Notes: generated from the sequence alone by a model not told the origin. A stretch of 64,000 nt of DNA from Pseudoalteromonas sp. P1-25 (GCF_001401805.1 NZ_LKDW01000012.1:59060-123059), one strand, 5' to 3'. Shown: positions 9,601 to 17,663, numbered from the stretch's first letter. Numbers and translations are program-made.

Positions 9601-9773
9601 GGCGCTTGGCCTGGGTAGCTGGTTTTAACAATGACCTGTACGTCCGATAAATCTGGAAGCGCATCAACGGGAGTCTGTTTAACACTGTAAATACCCGCGC
9701 CAAATACAATAATACTCAGCAACAAAACGAGAAAGCGATTAACGATCGACCAGCGAATAACAGCAGCTATCAT
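6651..9773 (-). CDS. cusA: Heavy-metal efflux RND pump, CusA/CzcA family (Cu/Ag type)
   Basis: This 1040-residue protein is an RND inner-membrane proton antiporter. It shows the family start (TPVDALPDLSDVQVIVKT) and the 12-helix layout, with large periplasmic loops after helices 1 and 7. The fourth transmembrane segment reads GGIAIAIGAMTDGAIVMIENMHKH, carrying the proton-relay acid residues. The periplasmic part is rich in methionines and is closest to monovalent Cu/Ag pumps rather than Co/Zn/Cd pumps, but substrate choice is inferred. Its start overlaps the end of cusB by four bases (ATGA). It is the last gene of the cusC-cusB-cusA operon. Confidence 0.9.
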   Translation of the reverse strand: MIAAVIRWSIVNRFLVLLLSIIVFGAGIYSVKQTPVDALPDLSDVQVIVKTSYPGQAPQVVQDQVTFPLTTAMLSVPGAKTVRGFSFFGDSYVYIIFDENTDIYWARSRVQEYLSQVESRLPPSAKAQLGPDATGVGWVYLYALVDKTNQLNTSQLRSLQDWFLKFELQSVEGVSEVATVGGMIKQYQVVVDPIKLRAHDLPLSLIQTAISQGNQETGASVIEMAEAEYMVTSTGYIKSVADLEAIPLGINAQGSALQLRDVANVRLGPQMRRGIAELNGEGEVAGGIVVMRYGENAQETISRVKAKLESLKQGLPEGVEIIPVYDRSTLIKSAVDNLSSKLFEELIIVALVCVVFLFHVRSSLVAIITLPMGILMAFIVMYWQGVNANIMSLGGIAIAIGAMTDGAIVMIENMHKHMEKTPLTKQNRWQIVTKSATEVGPALFFSLLIITVSFMPVFILEAQEGRMFAPLAYTKTYAMAASAGLAITLVPVLMGYFIRGKVISEHKNPVNRALVAGYKPLLATVLKFPKSTLFIAFIVTVIGFYPVYKIGSEFIPLLDEGDLMYMPTTYPGLSIGEARKILQQTDKLIASVPEVKTVFGKIGRADTATDPAPLTMIETFIQFKPKSQWREGMTKQKIKAELESLVALPGLTNAWVMPIKTRIDMLATGIKTPVGIKIAGPSLLEIQNIGQQIEQLLKDVPGTASVYSERVATGRYIKVDINREKAARYNLNIADIQQVVATAIGGSNVTETIEGQQRYPVNLRYPQRFRSSPEDLKLLPIITPSGQHIALGDVAKVFIEDGPTGIKSENARLNGWSLIDIKGSDIGSYVAQAQQVLSDNLQLPAGYSITWAGQYEYMQRAKAKLTYVIPLTLAIIVILLYLNFKCLSEVLIIIATLPLAMVGGIWLMYFEAFNFSVAVGVGFIALAGVAVEIGVIMLVYLNQAYTAQQQQCEQTETAFNLQALQHAIMQGAGLRVRPVMMTVATIIVGLLPVLYGTGTGSEVMSRIAAPMVGGMLSAIILTLLVIPAVYLLWKKRHISH

Positions 9774-11305
9774 AATGACTCCCCATGCATTGAGTGATGA
9801 GCTACGCCTTTGCCAGTGGGGTGTTCAGCAATTTTGCTTATTACAAATTCACCGTCGATAATGCTAAAGGTAAAATTAACCTGCTGATTAGGGGAAAGCG
9901 CATTAATATCAAGCGCTTTAGCAAGTATAAAGTCCATCGTAGCGGGGCCTCTGTTCCATTTAGCAATAGCCTCTCTACTAATGTTAATTACCCGCTGGGC
10001 TGGGTTTATATTATTTATGGTCCCCATTACTGTGGCTGTTTGAACCGCTTCAGCCTTGTCTATTTCCATATCAGGCATATTGCTTATCGCTTGAGTGCTT
10101 GGTGCGCTCATACGCTCAAAGTCTGAGTCCTTACTCGACTCAGAGTCTATTAAAAACTGCGCAGCAGTCACAACACTATCCTCCTTGGTAATGCCTGATA
10201 GAATAGCCACCTCTTGTTGACTAATTTGCCCAACCTTTACTGCCACGGATTTAAAGCGTCCATTGCCTAGGGCAAGTACTACTCGGTTTTGTGCACCTGT
10301 ACGAATAAGCGCTTGCTTAGGTATAACAAGTTGCGCTGAGTTACTGTGTGTGTGAATGCTTACTTGAGCAAACATATTAGGTTTAAGAAGCCCGGCGGTA
10401 TTTTCAAAACGCAGCCTTACACGTAGAGTACGATTTTGAGTATTAAGCGCTGGGTAAATGTAATCTACTACGCCCTGCCACTGCTTACCTTGGATGTAAT
10501 CAAGTGTCATCGTCACAGGGAGCCCTTTGGTTACTAAAGCTGCTTGGCGCTCAAATACTTCTGCCTCTACCCATACTTGCTCTAATTTAGCGATACTCAT
10601 CATTGAGGTGCCGGGCTTAACATAAAAACCTTCACGTATATTAAGCTCATCAAGCACGCCACTTTGACGCGCGTAAAACGTAATGTTTTGCATCACTTTT
10701 TTATTTTTTTCTAAGCGTTCTATAAAGCCATCAGACACATTTAGCGATTCTAAACGCGCTTTGGCAGCCCGAAGCAATACACTGTTTTTTCTATTTACTG
10801 CGAGTAAAAACTCTTCTTGCGCGTTCACAAGCTCAGGAGAGTAAAGCGTGTAAAGAGGCTCACCAGCACTAACGGGCTCCCCTTGCGCTTTTACAAATAA
10901 CGTTTCTATCCAGCCTTCTACTCGGGGATGAATATGGGTTACCTGGTCTTGGTTGTATTGCACATAACCGATTGTATTAATATTGCTTTGCAGCGTTTTA
11001 ACTTGCACTTTACTGGTTTTAACGCCTAAGTTATTAACCACTTCAGGTGATATTTTTATAGTACCTGGGCTGTCGTTTTCAGTGTTTGCATACACAGGTA
11101 CTAGCTCCATGCCCATTGGCGACAGGCCTGGCTCATCACGCCTATAATTACTGTCCATTGGCGCAACCCAATACAACGGCTTCGCTTTTTTACTATCAGC
11201 GGTTGTGGCTAAGTGCTCTGTGTCATTAATCAGCCAGCGATTAGCAATAAACATTAACGCGGCACCAGTAAGCAGTGCTACAAGGTATTTTAAGTTCGTT
11301 TTCAT
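9770..11305 (-). CDS. cusB: RND efflux periplasmic adaptor CusB with a C-terminal CusF-like domain
   Basis: The 511-residue membrane fusion protein has an N-terminal membrane anchor/signal (about residues 7-25). A heavy-metal-binding domain (WVAPMDSNYRRDEPGLSPMGMELVPVY, about 46-73) follows, then the barrel-sandwich and hairpin domains of the HlyD/CusB family. An extra domain of about 80 residues at the C-terminus (about 420-500, from VQTATVMGTINNINP on) resembles CusF, the small periplasmic copper chaperone. It has IDGEFVISKI near its end and a His-rich tail (HPTGKGVAHHSMHGESL). In E. coli CusF is a separate gene, so this is a fusion of adaptor and chaperone. GAGG lies before the start, and the cusC stop is three bases upstream. 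Confidence 0.88.
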   Translation of the reverse strand: MKTNLKYLVALLTGAALMFIANRWLINDTEHLATTADSKKAKPLYWVAPMDSNYRRDEPGLSPMGMELVPVYANTENDSPGTIKISPEVVNNLGVKTSKVQVKTLQSNINTIGYVQYNQDQVTHIHPRVEGWIETLFVKAQGEPVSAGEPLYTLYSPELVNAQEEFLLAVNRKNSVLLRAAKARLESLNVSDGFIERLEKNKKVMQNITFYARQSGVLDELNIREGFYVKPGTSMMSIAKLEQVWVEAEVFERQAALVTKGLPVTMTLDYIQGKQWQGVVDYIYPALNTQNRTLRVRLRFENTAGLLKPNMFAQVSIHTHSNSAQLVIPKQALIRTGAQNRVVLALGNGRFKSVAVKVGQISQQEVAILSGITKEDSVVTAAQFLIDSESSKDSDFERMSAPSTQAISNMPDMEIDKAEAVQTATVMGTINNINPAQRVINISREAIAKWNRGPATMDFILAKALDINALSPNQQVNFTFSIIDGEFVISKIAEHPTGKGVAHHSMHGESL

Positions 11306-11308
11306 TTT

Positions 11309-12631
11309 TTACCCTCGTAACTCAGCCATTACTAGCGAGTCTAAACTGGCTGCGTAATAATTTAGGCGAGCAATAATAATATGTTTGTCTATTTGAATAT
11401 TAAGCGCATCTATTTTGGCATTTAGCTCACTAATACGCGCACGCATAACATCAGAAAAGTCGCCATCATCACGGGTGTACGCGTTTAAAGTAGCCTGCGC
11501 TTGTTGCGACATTTGCGGTAATAATGTGTTTTGATAAAGCGTATGGCGCTGCTTAATTCGCTCAAGCTGGCTAACCTCTTTAAAGTACTCCCCTTTTAGA
11601 TTTTGTAGCGCCACGCGTTTGTCGGTTTTAATGGCTTCTACAGTGGCAATAGCGGCTTTAACTTGCTGATCTTGCCTGTTGTCGGTAAATAAAGGCAAAT
11701 CAATACTCACGCCAACCGAAAGTAAATCAGCACGCGATTCACCAAATTGATTATCAGCGCGGTAGCCATAACCCATATTTACGCCAAGTTGTGGCTTATA
11801 GCTCTGTTTAGCAAGGCTCACTTGTGTGCGTTTAGCGGCTATACGCTGATCTATTGCCACCATAGAGGGGTGCGCCATAAGTAACTTAATCAGCTCATTA
11901 AAGCCTAAGCCAATAAATTGTGTTAGCGGGGTTGGGACTGTAAAAGTGTCACTTAATGGTTGACGTAATATGCTGTGTGGTAACCACTGAGCTAATCCTT
12001 GTTTAGCGGCGTCTAGCTGCTGTGCTAATACAATCAGTTTATCTTCAAGGCGTGTGAGTTCCAATTGTGCGCGAATAATATCTTGTTGGCGGGTTTTGCC
12101 TAAGCTACTGGAGTAACTGGCTTCGGTAACTTCAATTAGCTGGGTAAACAATGCTTTATCTTGTTCAATTAACGCAATACTTTGCTGTGCTCTGTAGGCA
12201 TTTAACCACAGTTCCATCACCCTCGCTTTTACTTGCGCCTTTCGCTGCGCCCTCAGCCACGGCTGCTCAAGTGCTTCTTCTTTTATTGCTTGCTGGCTAA
12301 GTGCCAGGCTATTACCACGGCTAAAGCTTTGGCTTATACCCAGTTTTAACTGCGTCATGTTTTCTTGATCAAACGCAAAGCCATCTACGGGTACGCTTTG
12401 TAAACCTATGCTCAGTACTGGGTCTGGTAAAGTACCTGCAGCAATACTTTGCGCTGTGGCGGCGGCTTGCTTTTGCTCACTGGCGCTCAGCCACGGCTCG
12501 TTATTGAGCGCCATGTTTATGGCATCCGTTAAATTAAGGGTGGGTACTTTTGCTATGGCATCACTATTAAATACAGCACCAAATAAGGTGGCACTTAGTA
12601 ATACAGCTTTAAAAATTACAGTGCGGGTCAT
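11309..12631 (-). CDS. cusC: TolC-family outer-membrane channel of the metal efflux system (CusC-like)
   Basis: The 440-residue protein is an outer membrane efflux protein with a signal peptide (VIFKAVLLSATLFGAVFNSDAIA) and two TolC-type repeats of long helices and strands. A motif near residue 45 reads NNEPWLSASEQKQAAA. It would complete the CusCBA channel from inner membrane to outside. I chose the ATG at 12631 over the one at 12643 because GGAG lies six bases before it, inside the first codons of the longer version. The usual lipobox cysteine of E. coli CusC is not visible, so it is probably not lipidated. Confidence 0.87.
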   Translation of the reverse strand: MTRTVIFKAVLLSATLFGAVFNSDAIAKVPTLNLTDAINMALNNEPWLSASEQKQAAATAQSIAAGTLPDPVLSIGLQSVPVDGFAFDQENMTQLKLGISQSFSRGNSLALSQQAIKEEALEQPWLRAQRKAQVKARVMELWLNAYRAQQSIALIEQDKALFTQLIEVTEASYSSSLGKTRQQDIIRAQLELTRLEDKLIVLAQQLDAAKQGLAQWLPHSILRQPLSDTFTVPTPLTQFIGLGFNELIKLLMAHPSMVAIDQRIAAKRTQVSLAKQSYKPQLGVNMGYGYRADNQFGESRADLLSVGVSIDLPLFTDNRQDQQVKAAIATVEAIKTDKRVALQNLKGEYFKEVSQLERIKQRHTLYQNTLLPQMSQQAQATLNAYTRDDGDFSDVMRARISELNAKIDALNIQIDKHIIIARLNYYAASLDSLVMAELRG

Positions 12632-12717
12632 TGCCTGCTCCATCTAAAATTAAAAATAAAAATCTTAAATTAACAAGCAGAACAGGCGCTTTAAGCCAAT
12701 ATAGCTAAATTTCACGC

Positions 12718-12878
12718 ATACCAATGGTAATGAGTTATTGAGTATTTATAGCAACAGTTAAATACAGTGATAACAAGGCATAAACATCGCCATGTAGGTG
12801 TTCTACATGAGAGGTTTATAACGCTGTTAACGCTTTATTTGGCACGCTAAATGGCTTAATAATCAGGTCGATTGGTAT
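12718..12878. repeat. 161-base imperfect palindrome with ATACCAAT ends (MITE-like element)
   Basis: The element begins ATACCAAT and ends ATTGGTAT. Its two halves are recognisably inverted copies of each other along much of their length, and the centre is a perfect hairpin CATGTAG-GTGTT-CTACATG. It has no coding capacity. The shape is that of a non-autonomous miniature inverted-repeat element; I saw no second copy in this window. Confidence 0.55.
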
Positions 12879-12894
12879 CACACCTATTCTGCGT

Positions 12895-13260
12895 TTAAGC
12901 AAACATAGGAGGGCGATATAAGGTATTACTGGGAGGGGAGGAGAGACCGCTATTAAACAGGGTAACTTTTTCACTCGATAACGAAAAAGCAGTAAATAAG
13001 GCTGGGTACGTTAGAATAGAGCTGCTTCCACAGCCATTTATTGGGCAATGACACTCACTTTGAATATCGGCTTCATCATTGCAGCAATCCATTTCCATCA
13101 TACCTGTAGGCAATTTACTCTCGCTCATTACATGTGTGGCATGCTTTGCTGATAGGCTCATATGTGGCATTTCGCACTGCTGATTTACAGACGCGACGGC
13201 TTGCCCCACAAACGTGAGTAACATCACAACAACGAGCAAATTTGAGTAAAAACGCTGCAA
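12895..13260 (-). CDS. Small exported Cys/His/Met-rich protein, probably metal-binding
   Basis: The 121-residue product has a signal peptide (about residues 1-23, ending GQAVAS). The following stretch is dense in metal ligands: CEMPHMSLSAKHATHVMSES, then MMEMDCCNDEADIQSECHCP and CGSSS. The C-terminus is LYRPPMFA. Composition and position next to a Cu/Ag efflux operon suggest a periplasmic copper-binding or copper-sensing role, loosely like CopL-type proteins. The family is not certain. The palindromic repeat separates it from cusC, so it may have its own promoter or read through into cusCBA. Confidence 0.75.
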   Translation of the reverse strand: MQRFYSNLLVVVMLLTFVGQAVASVNQQCEMPHMSLSAKHATHVMSESKLPTGMMEMDCCNDEADIQSECHCPINGCGSSSILTYPALFTAFSLSSEKVTLFNSGLSSPPSNTLYRPPMFA

Positions 13261-13296
13261 AACTAAGCCTATTAAGTAAATTACCCAATAATAATA

Positions 13297-13320
13297 TTTG
13301 AGTTGTTGAGCGAACTCAAA
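13297..13320 (-). terminator. Possible terminator of the EAL-HDOD / pqiA-like unit
   Basis: Eight-base stem TTTGAGTT / AACTCAAA with an eight-base loop, directly after the pqiA-like stop codon. On the minus strand it is followed by ATATTATTATT. The stem is AT-rich, so confidence is moderate. Confidence 0.45.
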
Positions 13321-13323
13321 TAA

Positions 13324-13932
13324 TTAATTTTCTTTTTTAGGCGGGGTAATTAAGCTACTCGCTAAAATAGCAAAAATACAATAAGCACTAAAATACCAAA
13401 ACCCCTCGCCAAACGTGCTATGCATAATGAGTAAATCGCTACTTTGGCCATGTGCATTGCCTGCCAAATAAGTCACTATTAACGCAATAACAAACACATC
13501 CACCATGCTCCACTTGCTCAGCGCGCAAATAACTACACCTAACTTATTTTTAAATACGCTGGCCGACAAGCAGCAATACAGCAATTGCATCAGTAGCTTT
13601 AAACATGGAATCACAATAGAGAACAACCCAACAAGCACCGCTACAAATAAATTATTATTGCTAGCCAGCTCATTAATAGTCCCCCATATACTTTGGGTTT
13701 TATTGTACGCGTTTATTTCACCTTCTAATTTATCAAGCCCTAACATGCTAGAGAACATCATTAACATACTGCGGGTCCGGCCATCGCCTTCCTCGGCTAA
13801 CATGTCTATCCCAACCTTAGCCAGTTGCGATTTATCAATGTTACCCTCAATCGTCAATACGGGCTTAGTAACCCCTGGGAATAACAGCCCTAATGCAACC
13901 ACAATACTTAAAATAGATAACCAATTACGCAT
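13324..13932 (-). CDS. PqiA-like (paraquat-inducible protein A) single-domain membrane protein
   Basis: The 202-residue protein has about four membrane segments (approximately 4-22, 95-120, 140-160, 175-195). It also carries the PqiA signature SKWSMVDVFVIALIVTYLAG. PqiA proteins work with MCE proteins in lipid transport between the membranes, but full PqiA has two such domains and zinc-ribbon cysteines. Here only one domain is present and no MCE (PqiB) gene lies nearby, so a role in lipid transport is only a family inference. It starts two bases after the EAL-HDOD stop and is cotranscribed with it. Confidence 0.75.
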   Translation of the reverse strand: MRNWLSILSIVVALGLLFPGVTKPVLTIEGNIDKSQLAKVGIDMLAEEGDGRTRSMLMMFSSMLGLDKLEGEINAYNKTQSIWGTINELASNNNLFVAVLVGLFSIVIPCLKLLMQLLYCCLSASVFKNKLGVVICALSKWSMVDVFVIALIVTYLAGNAHGQSSDLLIMHSTFGEGFWYFSAYCIFAILASSLITPPKKEN

Positions 13933-13934
13933 AT

Positions 13935-15200
13935 TTATTCTGCTATAGCCTCAATAATTTCGTCACTATACAGCACTGCATCAAGCACATAATTAAAAAT
14001 ATGCCCTATATGCAGATCACTGTTTATTGCTGGCATTAGTGTCGCTATTTTATCCATTTCATCTAGTTCAAACGCTCTAATAAGCGCAAGGCTTTGCCCT
14101 AAAATGCCCTCATTGTTTAATAATGCCTGGGCAATACTTTCATCTAACGAAAATTCTTTAACAATAGCTTCAAGGTCTGTATCTAAAATTGCATCCATTA
14201 CCGAAAATAGCCCAACCAAATAGCCTTGGCCAACCAATTTTGGATAACTCTGACCTAACAATAGCGCAATAAACTGGGCTCTGGTTAACGCAAGCTTTGT
14301 AAGTTCTGTCGGTTTATCAGCGCCTAACTCACTCAGTGCTAAAACGCGAACTAGCTGCCTGATGCTATCCTCTCCTAAATACACAACCGCTTGCGATATA
14401 GAGGTAATGGTTAATTTGGTACTACTCGAGCGGGCATTAGCTAACTTTAATACACGCGCTGTAATGGCTACATCTCTGGCTACTTGCTTTTGTATTTCAT
14501 CAAAGCATAAAGATTCTTTTGCCGTAAAGCGCAGTAAATCAAACACAATCACTTTGCCCGGCTCCACATCTTTGTAGGTGATCATTTCAGGACGTGCAAA
14601 AAAGTAACCCTGAAATAAATCGCAACCCGCTTTTTTTAACGAATGAAATTGCGCATGTGTTTCTATGCGCTCAACAATCACTTTTGCATGCGGGTTAGCG
14701 CGTTTAATTTTTTTTATCCGCATATTGGTCTTAATTATTACATCGTCCATTTCAATTTTGATGTAATCAACATGCGCAAGTAATGGCGCCCACTTATCGT
14801 CACCATCGTAATCATCTAAAGCAAACCTGTACCCCTCTTGCTTGAGCGCTTTAACGCGTTGAGTAACCTCTGCTATTTTGTTTGTACGCTCAACGATTTC
14901 TAACACACAATTTTGGGGCACTAGCAATTTTGGAAAGTTTTCTAAAATAGTGGCGGAAGAAAGATTAATAAACGCTAAGTGATGTGCTGTAAGTTTATCT
15001 GGCCCTAACATCATTAATGTATTAAAAAATAAGCGGCTAGTTGCTTGCTCATCAGAAGTCCCCACAGGAAATGCGTTATGGGCTGAATCGCGATAAAGTA
15101 GCTCATAGGCAAACACATTCTGCTGTGCATCAAAAATAGGTTGCCTTGCAACAAACTGCGTTAGCTTTTGCCCGTTCTCAAAAATATTTGTAGGGTTCAC
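13935..15200 (-). CDS. EAL-HDOD signalling protein (YuxH family, probably non-catalytic EAL)
   Basis: The 421-residue protein has an N-terminal EAL-type domain (about 15-215) and a C-terminal HDOD domain (about 215-400). The start FVARQPIFDAQQNVFAYELLYRD is typical of the YuxH/EAL-HDOD family. The catalytic signature is degraded: ELL replaces EAL and ALDDYDGDD replaces the DDFGTG loop, so it probably does not hydrolyse cyclic-di-GMP. HDOD domains are helical interaction modules found in regulators of motility and stress. The signal it relays cannot be read from the sequence. Confidence 0.85.
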   Translation of the reverse strand: MNPTNIFENGQKLTQFVARQPIFDAQQNVFAYELLYRDSAHNAFPVGTSDEQATSRLFFNTLMMLGPDKLTAHHLAFINLSSATILENFPKLLVPQNCVLEIVERTNKIAEVTQRVKALKQEGYRFALDDYDGDDKWAPLLAHVDYIKIEMDDVIIKTNMRIKKIKRANPHAKVIVERIETHAQFHSLKKAGCDLFQGYFFARPEMITYKDVEPGKVIVFDLLRFTAKESLCFDEIQKQVARDVAITARVLKLANARSSSTKLTITSISQAVVYLGEDSIRQLVRVLALSELGADKPTELTKLALTRAQFIALLLGQSYPKLVGQGYLVGLFSVMDAILDTDLEAIVKEFSLDESIAQALLNNEGILGQSLALIRAFELDEMDKIATLMPAINSDLHIGHIFNYVLDAVLYSDEIIEAIAE

Positions 15201-15266
15201 TTATAAAAACCTATCTTATTTAACGTTGTTTATTACAATTAAGTTATATACTGTAATTCAACTACC

Positions 15267-16103
15267 ATGAAGATTCTAGAATCCTTGCATGTAAAGCTAA
15301 ATTACATAGCACTCACTCATAAAAGTTTAGCAAAGGTTATTTATTTGTTTTTTTTAAAGTTGTTTTTATTCTTATTTATTGCCCACCTTGCTACATTTGC
15401 CAATGCAGAGCAAAGCCAGCCAGAGCTTAACTATAATGTTAGTGCATCGGGCAGCCATTACCCTTTTTACACCAGTAACCCAGAAAACCCTGGTATTTTG
15501 CCAGAAATTATTACCGCTTTAATGGCGCAGGCAAATATTACCGTCAATCATGTGGAGCTACCCACCAAACGCATTGCCAAGTATTTAGAAAACGGCTTTA
15601 TAGATTTTGATGTGTTCTCTTTAAAATGGTTAGCCCAAAACGAGCGGGATAATCCTTACTATGTTTTTTCAGACCCGCTGATCCCCGCAACTGAAATGAT
15701 TATAGCTTTACCTAATAAAGTGGCGCAGTATCAAACTGAACAAAGTTTATATTCGAAAGAGGTTGGTACCGTACTTGGTTACGATTACCACGATGATGAA
15801 AAATATAATCGCGTCGACTTTCCCTCTGAAAAAGAGCTACTAATTGCATTATCTAAAGCGCGTATTGATGTTGCCATTATGGGGATTCACACCGCAGCGT
15901 ATTGGTCTAAGCAGTTAAATATTAAAATTGGGTTTGGCGCACAGCATTCGCACGGATATTTAAGAGTACGGTTATTAGCTAAGCATAAAGCCCTATTGCC
16001 TAAAATAAACCAAGCAATTGCTTACTTACACAGCAATGGTTATATAAAACGTATCGAAGATAAGTACATAGAGCCAATACCCGCACAAAACTTAAGGGAT
16101 TAG
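15267..16103 (+). CDS. Periplasmic solute-binding protein, family 3 type (stand-alone)
   Basis: The 278-residue product has an unusually long N-terminus before a hydrophobic signal (about residues 25-48, ending ANAEQS), followed by a type II periplasmic binding fold. Features include GILPEIITALMAQANI and a lobe 2 with DVAIMGIHTAAYWSK. Such proteins bind amino acids or other small polar solutes. There is no permease or ATPase beside it, so it may feed a distant transporter or act in sensing. No strong ribosome-binding site is visible before the chosen ATG. Confidence 0.75.
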   Translation: MKILESLHVKLNYIALTHKSLAKVIYLFFLKLFLFLFIAHLATFANAEQSQPELNYNVSASGSHYPFYTSNPENPGILPEIITALMAQANITVNHVELPTKRIAKYLENGFIDFDVFSLKWLAQNERDNPYYVFSDPLIPATEMIIALPNKVAQYQTEQSLYSKEVGTVLGYDYHDDEKYNRVDFPSEKELLIALSKARIDVAIMGIHTAAYWSKQLNIKIGFGAQHSHGYLRVRLLAKHKALLPKINQAIAYLHSNGYIKRIEDKYIEPIPAQNLRD

Positions 16104-16127
16104 TATCGCCCTGAGCCGCCACTGGGG

Positions 16128-16133
16128 TATAAT
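16128..16133 (+). promoter_or_regulatory. -10 element of the phnA-like gene
   Basis: A perfect TATAAT 40 bases before the start codon, in a short GC-rich context (CTGGGGTATAATACGG). A -35 match is poor. Confidence 0.45.
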
Positions 16134-16172
16134 ACGGCCAAATGTAAACCTCCTCCTATATAAGAATGCCTT

Positions 16173-16739
16173 ATGAGTATTGAAAAAGCCTTAATCGAGC
16201 GCAGCAATAATCAGTGTGAATTGTGCAGCGCAACCGAACACTTATCTGTTTACGAAGTACCTCCTGTTACCGAAACCCACTCAGATAAATGCATTTACAC
16301 CTGCCAAACCTGTAAAGATCAAATAGAAAACAACAGCGAGCTTACCCCAACACATTGGCACTGTTTAAACGACAGCATGTGGAGCCAAACGCCTGCCGTA
16401 CAAGTGGTAGCCTATAGAATGCTTACACGCTTAGCTGTTGATAGTGGCTGGGCACAAGATGCGCTAGATATGATTTACCTTGAAGAAGACACACTTGCGT
16501 GGGCCAAAAAAGCCCTTGCTGAAGATGACGATATAAAACATGTAGATAGTAACGGCGTAGTACTTCAAGCTGGCGATACCGTTACGCTAATTAAAGACTT
16601 AGATGTGAAAGGCAGTAGCTTGACCGCCAAACGCGGCACAGCAGTACGCAACATAGGCTTAACAAGTAACCCTGAGCATATTGAAGGGCGTGTAGAGGGC
16701 CAACGCATTGTTATTTTAACTAAGTTTGTCAAAAAATAG
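16173..16739 (+). CDS. PhnA/YjdM-like zinc-ribbon protein
   Basis: The 188-residue protein has an N-terminal zinc ribbon with two CxxC pairs (CELCSA near residue 15 and CQTCKD near residue 48). The C-terminal PhnA domain (about 118-188) contains DSNGVVLQAGDTVTLIKDLDVKGSS, an SH3-like fold. The family is historically linked to alkylphosphonate use, but E. coli YjdM is not needed for that. A phosphonoacetate hydrolase also called PhnA is a different protein. The biochemical role is unknown. No other phosphonate gene is nearby. Confidence 0.88.
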   Translation: MSIEKALIERSNNQCELCSATEHLSVYEVPPVTETHSDKCIYTCQTCKDQIENNSELTPTHWHCLNDSMWSQTPAVQVVAYRMLTRLAVDSGWAQDALDMIYLEEDTLAWAKKALAEDDDIKHVDSNGVVLQAGDTVTLIKDLDVKGSSLTAKRGTAVRNIGLTSNPEHIEGRVEGQRIVILTKFVKK

Positions 16740-16749
16740 CTTTATGCTA

Positions 16750-16765
16750 AGGCGCATTAGCGCCT
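16750..16765 (+). terminator. Terminator after the phnA-like gene
   Basis: Six-base GC stem AGGCGC / GCGCCT with an ATTA loop, followed by CTTTA. It begins eleven bases beyond the stop codon; the T-run is short. Confidence 0.55.
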
Positions 16766-16845
16766 CTTTATGCCTTAAAAATTAAGCCATGATTAAGCTC
16801 CCTCCCCCTACACTTACCAGCAATACAGGAATAAGGAGCGCAAGC

Positions 16846-17661
16846 ATGGCTAAACATCAATTGAGGTTTCAACAACGCATATTTACAAGCTTAGGTTTAT
16901 TAGCACTAAGTGCATTCACATTAGCGGGCTGTGAAAAACCCGCTAACGAGTCACAATCTACAGCACAAGAAAAAAACGTGATGGGATTGACCGCTCAAGT
17001 AAGCTATAAAGATCGCAGTATGCCACGCCCAGGGTCGCAACTGATCGTAACGCTATCGGATGTATCAAAAGCAGACGTAAAAGCCGAAATAATCACCCAA
17101 CAAATCCTAGATATAAACAAAGCGCCACCGTATACCGTAGAGCTTGCGTATGATGACAACAACATTGTTGATAAACACCGCTACAGCCTCACAGCCAGAA
17201 TCATTAATAAAGACAAGGTTCTTTATACCAGCACAAGGCAGTACAACCCTTTTAAAAATGCAAAATCAGGGATCCTTCACGAAATTGAGCTTGAAAGAGT
17301 CGCCTCACCTAAAAGTGATGTAACGCTTGCAAATACATACTGGAAGGCAGTGACAATTAATGCACAAACAGTCAGTGTAAGAACAAAAGAGCCGTTCATA
17401 CAATTTGATAAAGACAACCGTGTTAACGGCTTTTTAGGATGTAATAACGTCAGCGGCAGCTACAGTACAGAGCAACATTCAATATCGTTTAGCCAATTAG
17501 CAAGCACAAAAAAAATGTGTTCGCAAAGCATGGAGCAAGAAGCAGCGATGTTAAACATGCTCAATAACACACAAAAATGGGCTATAGAAGGCGAGTCTTT
17601 AGAATTAAAAGATAGCAGTGGCAACACGCTTGCCACCTTTAACGCGGTCTATTTTAATTAA
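16846..17661 (+). CDS. Lipoprotein with YbaY-like and META domains
   Basis: The 271-residue protein has a lipoprotein signal with lipobox (LSAFTLAGC). A YbaY-like beta-sandwich domain follows (about residues 45-150: MGLTAQVSYKDRSMPRPG and PPYTVELAYDDNNI). The C-terminal META/HslJ domain (about 165-270) shows NGFLGCNNVSGSY and MEQEAAMLNMLN. Both domains occur in outer-membrane or periplasmic proteins of unknown biochemistry; META proteins are linked to heat and antibiotic tolerance. I chose the ATG at 16846 rather than the one at 16789 because AAGGAG lies eight bases before it and the signal peptide then starts properly. Its strong terminator follows the stop directly. Confidence 0.85.
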   Translation: MAKHQLRFQQRIFTSLGLLALSAFTLAGCEKPANESQSTAQEKNVMGLTAQVSYKDRSMPRPGSQLIVTLSDVSKADVKAEIITQQILDINKAPPYTVELAYDDNNIVDKHRYSLTARIINKDKVLYTSTRQYNPFKNAKSGILHEIELERVASPKSDVTLANTYWKAVTINAQTVSVRTKEPFIQFDKDNRVNGFLGCNNVSGSYSTEQHSISFSQLASTKKMCSQSMEQEAAMLNMLNNTQKWAIEGESLELKDSSGNTLATFNAVYFN

Positions 17662-17663
17662 GT

